64,000 nucleotides of DNA from Zemynaea arenosa (GTDB lineage Bacteria; Pseudomonadota; Gammaproteobacteria; Burkholderiales; Burkholderiaceae_D), in assembly GCF_004614185.1 (NCBI RefSeq), contig NZ_SPVF01000076.1, forward strand, positions 1 to 64,000, written 5' to 3'. The translations under genes and the position numbers were made by a program. The notes beneath the pieces were generated by a model. It was given only the letters and a program-made list of their open reading frames with translations, ran no database searches and was not told the origin of the DNA. Within the stretch, counting starts at the first letter, position 1, and every line of letters starts with the position of its first letter. Positions 54,080 to 63,836 of this stretch are shown one piece after another.

Positions 54080-57000
54080 TCACACGATGAAGTTCCAGTC
54101 GGCGGCAGCCCGCTGGTGGCCGACCATCTCCACCGAGTGCATCATCTCGTTGGCGACCACCTCCAGCGAGACGCCGCGCGCCAGCACGGACGTCCAGAAC
54201 GCCCACCCTTCGGCGTCGCTGTGGCGGTTGAACAGCGCACCGTACAGCAGCTCCAGGTCATGGCCGGCATTCCCGTTGAAGCCTTCGTGCGCGGCGCGGC
54301 GCTCCGGCGAATCGATGATCGACAGCGCCACCGCGCCCCAGCTGGCGCCGGCGTGCAGCACGTTCCCCCAGTAGGCAAAACCATCCAGGTCGGCCTGGCG
54401 CCCCAGGGCGCCGGCGTACAGGCCGGCCAGCGTCAGCAGCGCCGCATCGACCGGCACGGCTTCGGTCACGTCGCTGAATTGCAGCTGCTCGACGTTGACG
54501 ACCAGTGCCTTGACGGTGGGTGCGGCGAGGCTGTTCACCAGCAGGTAGCCCTCGTGCTGTTCGACGTTGTAGCTGGCCCGCGTCCCGTTCAAGACAGCCG
54601 TGTCGGCACCCGCGCCGCCGTGCAGCAGCGTGGTGCCCGGCAGGTCGCGCAGCGCAGCCGATCCCGTTTGCGGCGCAGGCGGGACGCCGAACTGCAGGAC
54701 ATCCGCCCCGCCGCCCGCGAACACCTGGCCCGTCCCGCCGGCCGGCACCGTGAAGTGCTGGCTCGCGCCATCGCCGGTCAGGATCGTGTTGCCGGACAGC
54801 GCCCGCACGTCCGCGCTGCCGACGATCGCGGCGAAATCGATCCGCTCCAGGTCGATGCGTCCGCCGGACTGCAGGCCGCTGGTGTCGATGACCAGCGCCA
54901 CGCTCTGGGTGCTGGCGTTCGCACCACTCAAGGTCAGCACGCCATTCGTGCCGGGCGCGGTCACCGGCTTGACGGTGGACACGAGCAGGTTCTGCGCTGC
55001 CGGCAGCAAGGCCAGGAAGTCGGTGCCGTTGCCAGTCATCTGCTGCTGGTCGCCGGCCGGGTTGCTGTGGGTGGCGGCCCGGATGGCTGCGAGCAAGGTC
55101 TCGGCGCCGCTGGCGGCGACCTGGTTGGGTGCGGTGGACGCCGACAGGCCGAAGCCCGGCGCCACCTGGGCCAGCAGCAGGTTCGCAGCACTGCCCGGCG
55201 ACAGCGGAATGTCGGCCACACCGGGGAGTCCGGTGCTGTCCGGCCGGGTGGGCGGCACCAGCGGAATGTCGATCCCGATGCCGAGTTCACCGGACGGCAG
55301 CACCACCGGGCTGACGTCGACCGGCACCCCGTCCACCAGCGGCAGCGGCTCCGATTCGATCGTCAGGGCCAGCGCGGTGCTGGCCGCGGACAGATTGCCG
55401 GCCGCATCGGCCTGGCGCACCGTGAGGCTGTGCAGGCCTTCGCCGAGCGCGGTGGACTGGATGCTCCAGTGGCCTGCGCCGTCCGCATGCGCGGTGCCGA
55501 GGACCGTGGTGCCGTTAGTGTCGTACAGGGTGACAGTGGCGTTGGCCAGCGCGGTGCCGGTGATGACGGGCGCAGACTCCCAGGTGATGCGGTCGCCCGC
55601 CGTACCGGTGTCGCTGGCTGGCGCCAGGACCGGCGCATCCGGCGCCGCCGGCGGCGTGATGTCGATGGTGATCGCCAGCGGCGCACTCGCCGCGGACTCG
55701 TTGCCCGCCGCGTCGCGCTGCTTGGCGGTCAGGGTGTGCGCCCCCTCGCCCAGCGTGGACGCCGTGATGCTCCAGGCACCGGCGCCGTTGGCCTGGGCCG
55801 TGCCGAGCACCGTCGTGCCGTCGGTGCCGTACAGGGTGACGCTGGCGAGGGCCTCCGCGGTGCCGGTGATGGTGGGCGTGGTGTCGCTGGTGAGCCGATC
55901 GCCCGCGGTGCCGCTGTCGCTGGCCGGCGCCAGCGCCAGCGCGGCCGGAGCTGCGGGCGCCGCGTTATCGATGGTCAGCGCAAATGGCTCGCTGGAGGCG
56001 GACGTATTGCCCGCCGCATCGGTGGCCACGGCGGTAAGACTGTGGCTGCCTGCGGCCAGCAGGCTGGTGGTGATGTGCCACGTGCCGCCGCCATCGGCGG
56101 TTGTGCTGCCCAGGACCGTGGTGCCATCGGTCCCGTACAAGGTGACCGTGGTGCCCGCGGCCGCGTGGCCCGACACGGTGGGAGTGGTGGTGCTAGTCAA
56201 GCGGTCGCCCAGGGTGCCACTGTCGCTGCCCGTATCCAGCACCAGCGCGGTGGGCGCCGCCGGAGCCAGCGTGTCGAAGCTGATCGAAGGCGTGACACCC
56301 GCGCCACCCGCATTGCCCGCCAGATCGCCATACGACCCGGCGGCGACGGTGATGGTGGCGCTGCGCGCGTCCAGGCCGGCCGTGGGGGTGAACACGGCAG
56401 TGCGCACATTGCCGCTGCCGGACAGCGCCCCCAGCGTGCCACCGGAGACGCTGACGTCGGCGGCGGTGAATGTGGCGCCAGGGTCCTCGCTGAAGGTGAA
56501 TGAGATCACGGCGGTCTGCCCGATCTTCAACTGGGCCTGGCTGCTGCTGATCGCCAGCGTGGGCGCTGTGGTATCGAGCACGTAGGCCTGCGCGAGCGCA
56601 GCGCTGCTGTTGCCGGCGGCGTCCAGCACCCGCACCTTCAGCGTGTCCGATCCGGCCAGCGTCTGGGCCACCGACCAGGTGCTCTGTCCGACGGACGCCA
56701 TGGCGGCATGCCAGGTGGCGCCGTTGTCGATCGAGACCTCGACCGACTCGCCCGCCGCCAGGTTGGCGCTGAGGGTGCCGGAGATGGTTTGGCTGGCGGT
56801 TCCGGTGATGAAGTCGGTCGCCGAAGTTCCGCCGTCCGCCGAGAAGGCTGCCGAAGTCACCGTGGTGCCAGGGGGCGTGATATCGACGGTGACGCTGAGG
56901 GCAGTGGAAGCCGCGCTCACATTGCCGGCGGCATCGGTGGCCTTGGCGGTGATCGTATGGTCCCCTTCCGACAGCGTGCTGGCCGTGATGGTCCAGGTGC

Positions 57001-60000
57001 CGCCGCTGGCGGTGCCGGTTCCGAGCACCGTTGTGCCATCGGTGTCGTACAGCGTCACCGTCGCTCCGGCTTCCGCGGTGCCGGTGAAGACGGGCGTACG
57101 CTCGGAAGTGATGTCGTCCGTGGACGAGCTGCCGCTGTCGGAAGCGGCTTGCAGGTCCGGCACCGATGGCGCGGCGGGCGGCAAGGTGTCGATGTGCAGC
57201 ACCGGCGTGATTCCCGCGCCGCCGTTGTTACCCGCCGCATCCAGGTACGCGCCGGCGGCAATCGTGATGCTGGCCGCGCCGGTGGCCACGCCGTCGGCGG
57301 GCGTGAACACCGCTGTGCGCGTGCTGCCGCTGCCGGCCAGGCTGTCCAGCGTGCCGCCACTGACCGCGACGTCGGCCAGCGTGAAGCTGCTGCCCGGGTC
57401 CTCGCTGAAGGTGAAGGTGATGGTGGCGCTCTGCCCGGCGCGCACCGCCGCCACGCTGCTCGCGATCGCAACCGTCGGTCCAGTCGTGTCGATGGTGACG
57501 TCCAGCCCCGCCGACAAGGTACTCACATTGCCGGCGCCGTCGGTGGCGGTGGCGCGGATGGTATGCGCCCCCTCCACCAGCTGCGTGGCGGTGATGCTCC
57601 AGTTGCCGCCGGTGGCGGCACCGGTGCCCAGGACAGTGGTGCCGTCCGTGTCGTACAGGGTGACCGTGCTGCCCGCTTCCGCGGTGCCGCTGAAGGTCGG
57701 CGTGGCGTCGTTGGTCAGGTTGTCCGTGTTCAGGCTGGAGTCGCTTCCCGCCAGCAGGTCCGGCGTGCCCGGCGCGGACGGGGCCAGGGTGTCGAACGTC
57801 AGCGAAGGCGTGGCGCCCGCGGAGCCGTCGTTGCCCGCCACGTCGGACCAGGCGCCGGCGGCGATAGTGATGCTGGCCGTGCCGCCGTTGGTGTCCGCAG
57901 TGGGCGTGAACACGGCGGTGCGCACGGTGCCGCTGCCGCTCAGCGTGCCCAGCGTGCCGCCCGTGACGGTGATGTCGCCATTCGTGAAGGTGGTGCCCGG
58001 GTCTTCGCTGAAAGTGAAGGTGATCAGTGCCGTCTCACCGCTGCTCAGCTGGGGCGCGCTGGACGTGATCGTCACCGATGGCGCCGTGGTGTCGAGCACG
58101 TATGCATGCGACCAGGGCGTGCCGGCGTTGCCCGCGGCGTCCAGTACCCGCACCTGCAGCGTGTCCGACCCGGTCAGCGTTTTGGCCACCGACCAGGTGT
58201 TTTGTCCGGCGGACGCCGTGGCGCCATGCCAGGTGGCGCCGTTGTCGATCGAGACCTCGACCGACTCGCCCGCCGCCAGGTTGGCACTGAGGGTGCCGGA
58301 AATAGTCTGGCTCGCGGTGCCGGTGATGAAGTCGCTCGCCGACGCACCGCCGTCGGCTGAGAATGCCGCCGAGATCACAGTGGTGGCAGGGGGCGTGATA
58401 TCGACGGTGACGCTGAGCGCAGTGGAAGCCGCACTCACATTGCCGGCGGCGTCGGTGGCCTTGGCGGTGATCGTATGGTCCCCTTCCGACAGCGTGCTGG
58501 TGGTGATGGACCAGCTGCCGCCGCTGGCGGTGCCGGTTCCGAGCACGGTGGTGCCATCGGTGTCGTACAGCGTTACCGTCGCTCCCGCTTCCGCGGTGCC
58601 GGTGAAGACCGGCGTACGTTCGGAAGTGATGTCGTCCGTGGACGAGCTGCCGCTGTCCGCCCCGGCCTGCAGGTCGGGCGCTGAGGGCGCGGCAGGTGCG
58701 CTGCGGTCCACGGTCAGGGTCAGGCCCGAAGATGCGGCCGAGGTGTTGCCGGCGGCGTCGGTGGCCTTGGCGGTGACGGTGTGCGTGCCCGCGCCCAGCG
58801 TGGAGGTTGCCACGGACCAGATGCCACTGCCGTTGGCAGTTGTGGTGGCCAGCACCGTGGTGCCGTCGGTGTCGTACAGGGTGATATCGCTATTGGCCTC
58901 CGCGGTGCCCCCGATGGTAGGCGTGTCATCGCTGGTGAGGTTATCGGTGGACGAGCTGCCCGAATCGCTACCGCTGTCGAGGTCCAGAGCGGCGGGTGCG
59001 GATGGCGCTGCGGTATCGATCGTGATCGTGGTGCCCGCCGACGCGCTGCCCACATTGCCGTTGACGTCCGTGGCCCTGGCCGTGATGGTGTGGCTGCCCG
59101 CGCCCAGGGCGGAAGCGGTGATGGTCCAGCTGCCGCCCGTGGCCGTCGTACTGCCGATCAGGGTCGTACCGTCAGTGTCGTACAGCTTGACCGTGGCCCC
59201 GGCTTCCGCCGTGCCGCTGAAGGTGGGCGTGGTGTCGCTGGTGACGCGGTCCGTGTGCGAGCTGCCGCTGTCGCTGCCGCTGTCCAGCGCCGGGGCCGAG
59301 GGAGCGGCCGGCGCCAGCGTGTCCCACGTCAGATTCAGCGACGCCGCGGCCCCGCCGTTGCTCACCGCATCGGTGTACGATCCGGCGGTCACGGAGATCG
59401 TGGCGGCCCCGCTGTCGACACCCGCCGTCGGCGTGAAGGTCGCGGTGCGGACCGCGCCCGTCGTCGTGAGAGCGCTTAGCGTGCCACTGGACACGCTGAT
59501 ATCGGCGGCGGTGAAGCTGCTGCCCGGATCTTCGCTGAAGGTGAACGTGATGGTGGCGGTCTGGTTGGCCACCAGAGTGGTGTCGTTGGTGGAAATCGCC
59601 AGCGTCGGCGCGACCCCATCGATCGCGATCGCGGCGTTGACCTTCAGCGAGCCGATGGTGCCCGGTGTGACCAGCGAAAGGTTGGCGGCCGTACCGTCGC
59701 CGGCGGCGGTGATGGTGCCGGTGAGAGCGCTCGTCGAAAGGTAGTCGAGCTGGGTCGCGCTGTCTCCGGCTTGCACGGTGTAGCGGAAGGTGAGCGTGCT
59801 GCTGCCGCTGCCGCTGACATAGGTGGCGTAGCGGTCGGTGGTGCCGGTTTCGAGCTGCAGCTGCGGCGTCCCCGTGACCGTGACTGCCTGGTCGAAGCCG
59901 ACCTGGATATCGATCGCGGTGCCCGGGCCGTAGGTGCCGTTGGCGGTGGTGCTGTCCACATACGAGACCTTGGGCGGCGGGGCGTGAATGTTGCTGATAT

Positions 60001-61075
60001 CGATGCTGTCGAGCGCCAGGTAGATCAGCTTGTTACTGTTCGTCGTCGCGAAAATCTTCAGCTCAACGATGTCCGTCATGCCGGTGAGCGTCGCCGTGGC
60101 CGGGGTCCCAGGGCCGTAGGCGAAGTTCAGCGAGCCTGAGCCGACCTGATCGTGATTGGAGTTGTAGCCCTTGAAGACCAGGTTTTGACTCGAGAAGTTG
60201 TAGTTGTCCCAGTTTTCGAGCGTGATCGAGGTTGCGGTGAACAACTGGCCGAAGACGAAAGACAAGCTGACGGACGTGTCGCCGACGGCGCTTTGCGGCG
60301 ACAGGAAAACGCTGCCATAGCCCTGGTAGGCCGCGACACCCTGCGTGGCGCCATCGATAAGCAGCTGAGTGCTGGCCGACCCGTTGACGTTGTAGGTGAC
60401 GTCGCTGGCGGCAGTCGCTCCATCGCCGGTGTGCGCCACATTGTTCCAGTTATTGAAGCTGACTGTGCTCAGGATGGAACTGTACTGCGCCGCCAGCGCC
60501 GCGGTGGCCGCGCTGGGCGCGTCCACCTGGCCTTGGGTGATCTCCAGCTGCCAGTCCCCGTCCAGCGCCGCGCTGCCGGTCAGGTCGTCCGACGCGGCGA
60601 CATCCGCCCCGGTCGCGATGGCCAGCTGCTGCACAAAGCTCGCGCCGGTGGCCCCGGCGCCGATGCTGCAGCCATACATCAGCAGGTCCGCGTCCGGTGC
60701 CAGGCTGCGGCCCAGCGCCGCCAGCTCGGCCTGATGCGTGGCCAAGGCGGCGCTGTCCAGCGTCAGCGTGCCGAGATCGGCCGCCCCCGGCGCCCCGTGC
60801 GTCACCACATGCAGCGCCGCGATGCCGCTGCGGCCCGCCAGCGCGGCCGTCATCTGCTGCAGCCCGTCCCCGCCGGCGTCCAGGATGACCACTTCGCGGC
60901 CGATCCCCAGTTCACGCGCCAGCGTGGCCAGATCCGGCACATCGCTTTCGATGAAGACGATCTCGGTGCGGGGCTGCGCCAGTGTCAGCGGGCCATCCAG
61001 GGCCGGCGCCGCGGGCAGGTCCGGCGGCGTTCCAGCGGCGATGGTGAGCGTGGCGTCAAAGGCGGTCGGGGTCAT
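54080..61075 (-). CDS. Giant 2331-residue surface/secreted protein: DUF4347, Ig-like repeats, DUF4214
   Basis: No N-terminal signal peptide, so type I export is possible. Residues about 37-200 are DUF4347, with a His in HVVTHGAPG (His89) and Cys in LLMYGCSIGAG (Cys136) placed like a protease dyad. Residues 205-365 are a beta-rich, lectin-like segment. From about 370 to 1890 stand Ig-like/cadherin-type repeats of two kinds: one with LYDTDGTT (eight copies with variants), one with FTFSEDPG. After a low-complexity region, an RTX-like LLHGGAGADT and a DUF4214 domain (about 2215-2331, LAGLYAGALGRQADLDGFAYW) end the protein. It begins inside the sulfotransferase stop (ATGA), so it is translated with it. 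A calcium-binding adhesin is the likeliest reading. Confidence 0.85.
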   Translation of the reverse strand: MTPTAFDATLTIAAGTPPDLPAAPALDGPLTLAQPRTEIVFIESDVPDLATLARELGIGREVVILDAGGDGLQQMTAALAGRSGIAALHVVTHGAPGAADLGTLTLDSAALATHQAELAALGRSLAPDADLLMYGCSIGAGATGASFVQQLAIATGADVAASDDLTGSAALDGDWQLEITQGQVDAPSAATAALAAQYSSILSTVSFNNWNNVAHTGDGATAASDVTYNVNGSASTQLLIDGATQGVAAYQGYGSVFLSPQSAVGDTSVSLSFVFGQLFTATSITLENWDNYNFSSQNLVFKGYNSNHDQVGSGSLNFAYGPGTPATATLTGMTDIVELKIFATTNSNKLIYLALDSIDISNIHAPPPKVSYVDSTTANGTYGPGTAIDIQVGFDQAVTVTGTPQLQLETGTTDRYATYVSGSGSSTLTFRYTVQAGDSATQLDYLSTSALTGTITAAGDGTAANLSLVTPGTIGSLKVNAAIAIDGVAPTLAISTNDTTLVANQTATITFTFSEDPGSSFTAADISVSSGTLSALTTTGAVRTATFTPTAGVDSGAATISVTAGSYTDAVSNGGAAASLNLTWDTLAPAAPSAPALDSGSDSGSSHTDRVTSDTTPTFSGTAEAGATVKLYDTDGTTLIGSTTATGGSWTITASALGAGSHTITARATDVNGNVGSASAGTTITIDTAAPSAPAALDLDSGSDSGSSSTDNLTSDDTPTIGGTAEANSDITLYDTDGTTVLATTTANGSGIWSVATSTLGAGTHTVTAKATDAAGNTSAASSGLTLTVDRSAPAAPSAPDLQAGADSGSSSTDDITSERTPVFTGTAEAGATVTLYDTDGTTVLGTGTASGGSWSITTSTLSEGDHTITAKATDAAGNVSAASTALSVTVDITPPATTVISAAFSADGGASASDFITGTASQTISGTLSANLAAGESVEVSIDNGATWHGATASAGQNTWSVAKTLTGSDTLQVRVLDAAGNAGTPWSHAYVLDTTAPSVTITSSAPQLSSGETALITFTFSEDPGTTFTNGDITVTGGTLGTLSGSGTVRTAVFTPTADTNGGTASITIAAGAWSDVAGNDGSAGATPSLTFDTLAPSAPGTPDLLAGSDSSLNTDNLTNDATPTFSGTAEAGSTVTLYDTDGTTVLGTGAATGGNWSITATQLVEGAHTIRATATDGAGNVSTLSAGLDVTIDTTGPTVAIASSVAAVRAGQSATITFTFSEDPGSSFTLADVAVSGGTLDSLAGSGSTRTAVFTPADGVATGAASITIAAGAYLDAAGNNGGAGITPVLHIDTLPPAAPSVPDLQAASDSGSSSTDDITSERTPVFTGTAEAGATVTLYDTDGTTVLGTGTASGGTWTITASTLSEGDHTITAKATDAAGNVSAASTALSVTVDITPPGTTVTSAAFSADGGTSATDFITGTASQTISGTLSANLAAGESVEVSIDNGATWHAAMASVGQSTWSVAQTLAGSDTLKVRVLDAAGNSSAALAQAYVLDTTAPTLAISSSQAQLKIGQTAVISFTFSEDPGATFTAADVSVSGGTLGALSGSGNVRTAVFTPTAGLDARSATITVAAGSYGDLAGNAGGAGVTPSISFDTLAPAAPTALVLDTGSDSGTLGDRLTSTTTPTVSGHAAAGTTVTLYGTDGTTVLGSTTADGGGTWHITTSLLAAGSHSLTAVATDAAGNTSASSEPFALTIDNAAPAAPAALALAPASDSGTAGDRLTSDTTPTITGTAEALASVTLYGTDGTTVLGTAQANGAGAWSITASTLGEGAHTLTAKQRDAAGNESAASAPLAITIDITPPAAPDAPVLAPASDTGTAGDRITWESAPVITGTALANATVTLYDTNGTTVLGTAHADGAGHWSIQSTALGEGLHSLTVRQADAAGNLSAASTALALTIESEPLPLVDGVPVDVSPVVLPSGELGIGIDIPLVPPTRPDSTGLPGVADIPLSPGSAANLLLAQVAPGFGLSASTAPNQVAASGAETLLAAIRAATHSNPAGDQQQMTGNGTDFLALLPAAQNLLVSTVKPVTAPGTNGVLTLSGANASTQSVALVIDTSGLQSGGRIDLERIDFAAIVGSADVRALSGNTILTGDGASQHFTVPAGGTGQVFAGGGADVLQFGVPPAPQTGSAALRDLPGTTLLHGGAGADTAVLNGTRASYNVEQHEGYLLVNSLAAPTVKALVVNVEQLQFSDVTEAVPVDAALLTLAGLYAGALGRQADLDGFAYWGNVLHAGASWGAVALSIIDSPERRAAHEGFNGNAGHDLELLYGALFNRHSDAEGWAFWTSVLARGVSLEVVANEMMHSVEMVGHQRAAADWNFIV
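56567..57165 (-). repeat. Internal long duplication in the giant gene, copy B
   Basis: About 600 bp nearly identical to 58084-58683 at the DNA level, covering a full block from SSSTDDITSERTPVFTGTAEAG to YVLDTTAP. Differences are single bases and small substitutions. The copies are spaced 1.5 kb apart in the same orientation and are substrates for recombination. Confidence 0.85.
58084..58683 (-). repeat. Internal long duplication in the giant gene, copy A
   Basis: Partner of 56567-57165. The same order of segments is seen: LYDTDGTTVLGTGTASGG, STLSEGDHTITAKATDAAGN, FSADGG, DFITGTASQTISGTLSANLA, VEVSIDNGATWH and VRVLDAAGN. The long identity points to a recent duplication or gene conversion inside the repeat array. 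Confidence 0.85.
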
Positions 61076-61929
61076 GGGGTGTCCTGGTGAGTCTGGATGG
61101 TGATGACGCTGGCCGCACTGCCGGCGGTGTCCTTCCAGAACGACATCTGCGAATATTTTTCAAACAGGTCCGGCGGAATCACCGCGCGGCGCGGCGTGAA
61201 TTCGACCTTGGCCCGCACACGGTGCAGGCCGGGCGCGCCGAGCGCGAGGTCGAACTCCTCGGCGTCGTATTCCACGTTGTCGAAGTCGTGGTCGAACGGC
61301 TGTTCGCCCAGGAACCGGTACACCAGCGGCAGCACCTGCGCAGGCGAGCGGGCCAGCAGGTCGTAGTCGACCAGCAGCAGCGACGACGCGTGTTCGCCGT
61401 AGAAGGCTTCGCGCAGGCTGGCCCACGCATAGCCGACCGTCTGGTCGTGCTGGGCCAGGCCATCGAGCCGCGTGTACACGGTGCTGCGCAAGGGATTGCC
61501 GGGGAACAGGCGGGTGAATTCGTACGGGTTGGCGCGGTAGCGGCGTTCGAAGCTGTCCATGACCCAGCCGACATTGCGCACGCAGGCGATCACCTTGGAT
61601 CCAGGGAACAGGTCCTGCACCAGTCCCATGCGCGAGCACCAGGCGCGGTTGGTGTCCATGATCACTGGCTGCGGCGTTCCGGCGTAGAAGGCGCTGAACA
61701 TACTGCGCAAAATCGCGCGCCGCTGCTCCTGCGACACCAGCGGCGCAAATTCGCTACCGGCTGAAAACTGGGCCAGCAAGGCCGCGCACAAGGCGCCGAC
61801 CGGGCTCGTCATGCCAGCACGGAAGCGCGGATTCTGACGCAGGATGCCGGAGAGCAGGGTCGAGCCGGAACGCGGCAGGCCCGAGATGAAGTGGTAGACG
61901 TGCGGGTCCTGCGCAGGATCGGGTGCCAT
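61072..61929 (-). CDS. RaxST-like sulfotransferase
   Basis: This 285-residue protein has the PAPS 5'-phosphosulfate loop GLPRSGSTLL (residues 18-27) and the 3'-phosphate site KVIACVRNVGWVMDSFERRYRANP. The N-terminal HFISGLPRSGSTLLSGILRQ and SPVGALCAALLAQFSAGSEF, and YGEHASSLLLVDYDLLARSP, resemble bacterial tyrosine-protein sulfotransferase RaxST as remembered, not tested by search. No Shine-Dalgarno precedes ATG 61929, and the AT-rich 117 bp upstream probably holds a promoter. It lies between cysC and the giant gene. Confidence 0.85.
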   Translation of the reverse strand: MAPDPAQDPHVYHFISGLPRSGSTLLSGILRQNPRFRAGMTSPVGALCAALLAQFSAGSEFAPLVSQEQRRAILRSMFSAFYAGTPQPVIMDTNRAWCSRMGLVQDLFPGSKVIACVRNVGWVMDSFERRYRANPYEFTRLFPGNPLRSTVYTRLDGLAQHDQTVGYAWASLREAFYGEHASSLLLVDYDLLARSPAQVLPLVYRFLGEQPFDHDFDNVEYDAEEFDLALGAPGLHRVRAKVEFTPRRAVIPPDLFEKYSQMSFWKDTAGSAASVITIQTHQDTP

Positions 61930-62046
61930 GAAAAATGATAAATACCGCGTCGATCAAAAGTAACAACATGATCGCGGATTTAATACTGCAACGCAATCGA
62001 TCCAACGCCGACCGTTGGAAAAGGGAGATTCTGTGGTGCCGCCCGC

Positions 62047-62634
62047 TCAGGCCAGGATCCCGCGCCGGACCAGCTCAGCGACCACGGCCTCAACCTCGGC
62101 GGCCACGCTGACAGTGGCCGAATCGAGCACAAGCTCCGGCGCGGCCGGCTCTTCATAGGGAGAGCCGATGCCCGTGAACTGCGGCAGCGCGCCGGCCCGC
62201 GCGCGGCGGTACAGGCCCTTGGGGTCACGTTCCTCGCACACCTCAAGGGGGCAGCGGCAATAGACTTCGATGAAATCGGCGGGATCGATCAAGGCGCGGG
62301 CCCGGGCGCGGTCGGCCTGGAGGGGCGAAATGGCCGCCACCAGCACGATCTGGCCGGACTCGTACAGCAGGCGAGCCACTTCGCCGATGCGGCGAATGTT
62401 TTCGCTGCGCGCTTCCAGCGAAAAGCCGAGGTCCGCGCACAGGCCGTGGCGCACGCGGTCACCATCGAGCACCGAGACGCCGCAGCCGCGCGCGAACAGG
62501 GCGCGCTCGCAGGCATAGGCCAGGGTGCTCTTGCCGGCGCCGGACAGGCCGGTGATCCACACCACCGCCGCGCGATGCCCGGCCCGGGCCGCGCGCTCGA
62601 CACGGCTGACCGGACCGGCGGGCGCCTCGCTCAT
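62047..62634 (-). CDS. cysC: Adenylylsulfate (APS) kinase
   Basis: This 195-residue protein has P-loop GLSGAGKST (residues 29-37), VLDGDRVRHGLCADLGFS, RSENIRRIGEVARLL, VAAISPLQADRARAR (phospho-Ser loop) and FIEVYCRCPLEVCEERDPKGLYRRARAG. It makes PAPS from APS and ATP. No ATP sulfurylase is adjacent. ATG 62634 is selected; the ribosome site is weak. It is first in the cysC-sulfotransferase-giant run. Confidence 0.95.
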   Translation of the reverse strand: MSEAPAGPVSRVERAARAGHRAAVVWITGLSGAGKSTLAYACERALFARGCGVSVLDGDRVRHGLCADLGFSLEARSENIRRIGEVARLLYESGQIVLVAAISPLQADRARARALIDPADFIEVYCRCPLEVCEERDPKGLYRRARAGALPQFTGIGSPYEEPAAPELVLDSATVSVAAEVEAVVAELVRRGILA

Positions 62635-62657
62635 GCGGCTGGAACGCTCATGCAGGC

Positions 62658-63701
62658 TTAGACCACCACCGTCTGCGGCTGGTCGTCGGTGCGCGGGCGG
62701 ATCTCGCCGATGCGGTAGACGGTTTCGCCGGCGGCCTTCAGCTGCGCTTCCGCCGCCGCCGCGTTCTCCGCGCTGACGATCACGCACATGCCGATGCCGC
62801 AGTTGAAGACGCGGTGCATTTCGGCGTCCGCCACGCCGCCGTGCTGCTGCAGCCACTGGAACAGCGGCGGCAGCGGCCACGCGTCCTTGGACAGCACGGC
62901 CGTCAGGTTCTCCTGCAGCACGCGCGGGATGTTCTCGACCAGGCCACCGCCGGTGATGTGGACCATGCCCTTCACTTCCATCGCCTCCATCAGCGCCAGC
63001 AGCGGCTTGACGTAGATGCGGGTCGGCTCCATCAGCACGTCGCGCAGCGGGCGGCCGTGGAAGTCGGCGTTCAGGTCCGGCTGCGCCACTTCGATGATCT
63101 TGCGGACCAGCGAGTAGCCGTTCGAGTGCGCGCCCGACGAGGCCAGGCCCAGGACCACGTCGCCCGGCACGATCTTGGTGCCGTCGATGATCTTCGACTT
63201 CTCGACCGCGCCGACCGCGAAGCCGGCCAGGTCGTATTCACCGTCCGGGTACATGCTCGGCATCTCGGCCGTTTCGCCGCCGATCAGCGCGCAGCCGGCC
63301 TGTTCGCAGCCCTTGGCGATGCCGCCGACGACCTGGGTGGCGGTCGGCACGTCCAGCTTCCCGCAGGCGAAGTAGTCGAGGAAGAACAGGGGCTCGGCGC
63401 CCTGCACCAGGATGTCGTTCACACTCATGGCCACCAGGTCGATGCCCACGGTGTCATGCTTGTTCAGCTCAAAGGCCAGTTTCAGCTTGGTGCCCACGCC
63501 GTCGGTGCCGGAGACCAGTACCGGCTCCTTGAACTTCTTGCTGACTTCAAACAGCGCGCCGAAACCACCGATCCCACCGAGCACGCCCTCGCGCATGGTG
63601 CGCTTGGCCATCGGTTTGATCGCTTCGACCAGGGCATCGCCGGCATCGATGTCGACGCCCGCGTCGCGGTAGGAGAGAGAGACGTTGCCAGGTTGGTTCA
63701 T
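62658..63701 (-). CDS. purM: Phosphoribosylformylglycinamidine cyclo-ligase (AIR synthetase)
   Basis: This 347-residue enzyme closes the imidazole ring of purines. It shows [105 protein letters not shown] and [16 protein letters not shown] 63701. It is divergent from the partial transporter gene; the 135-bp region between holds both promoters. It is 23 bp before cysC on the same strand. Confidence 0.97.
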   Translation of the reverse strand: MNQPGNVSLSYRDAGVDIDAGDALVEAIKPMAKRTMREGVLGGIGGFGALFEVSKKFKEPVLVSGTDGVGTKLKLAFELNKHDTVGIDLVAMSVNDILVQGAEPLFFLDYFACGKLDVPTATQVVGGIAKGCEQAGCALIGGETAEMPSMYPDGEYDLAGFAVGAVEKSKIIDGTKIVPGDVVLGLASSGAHSNGYSLVRKIIEVAQPDLNADFHGRPLRDVLMEPTRIYVKPLLALMEAMEVKGMVHITGGGLVENIPRVLQENLTAVLSKDAWPLPPLFQWLQQHGGVADAEMHRVFNCGIGMCVIVSAENAAAAEAQLKAAGETVYRIGEIRPRTDDQPQTVVV

Positions 63702-63836
63702 GGTGTCATTGCCTTTGGAGGCGGTAAAATAGAAGGCGGCGGGCCGAAAACGTGCCTCATACGGGGCAAATCCGGCGAAGACCGCTATTTTATCAAACTG
63801 CCACGCACGGCCACCCGCGCCCACTCCGACGCCTAC

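Noticed and set aside
56567..58683. Possible CRISPR-like array because of spaced repeats
   Set aside because: The repeats are long, coding, in frame with Ig-like domains, and lack unique spacers of constant size.
54116..59744. Very long antisense reading frames opposite the giant gene (up to about 1000 residues)
   Set aside because: They mirror the repeat pattern of the minus-strand gene, have no domain signature, and such stop-free antisense frames are common in GC-rich Ser/Thr/Ala-rich genes.
61930..62046. Search for a small RaxX-like peptide gene next to the sulfotransferase
   Set aside because: No frame with a start, ribosome site and an acidic Tyr motif was found in this gap; short frames here are shadows or lack signals.
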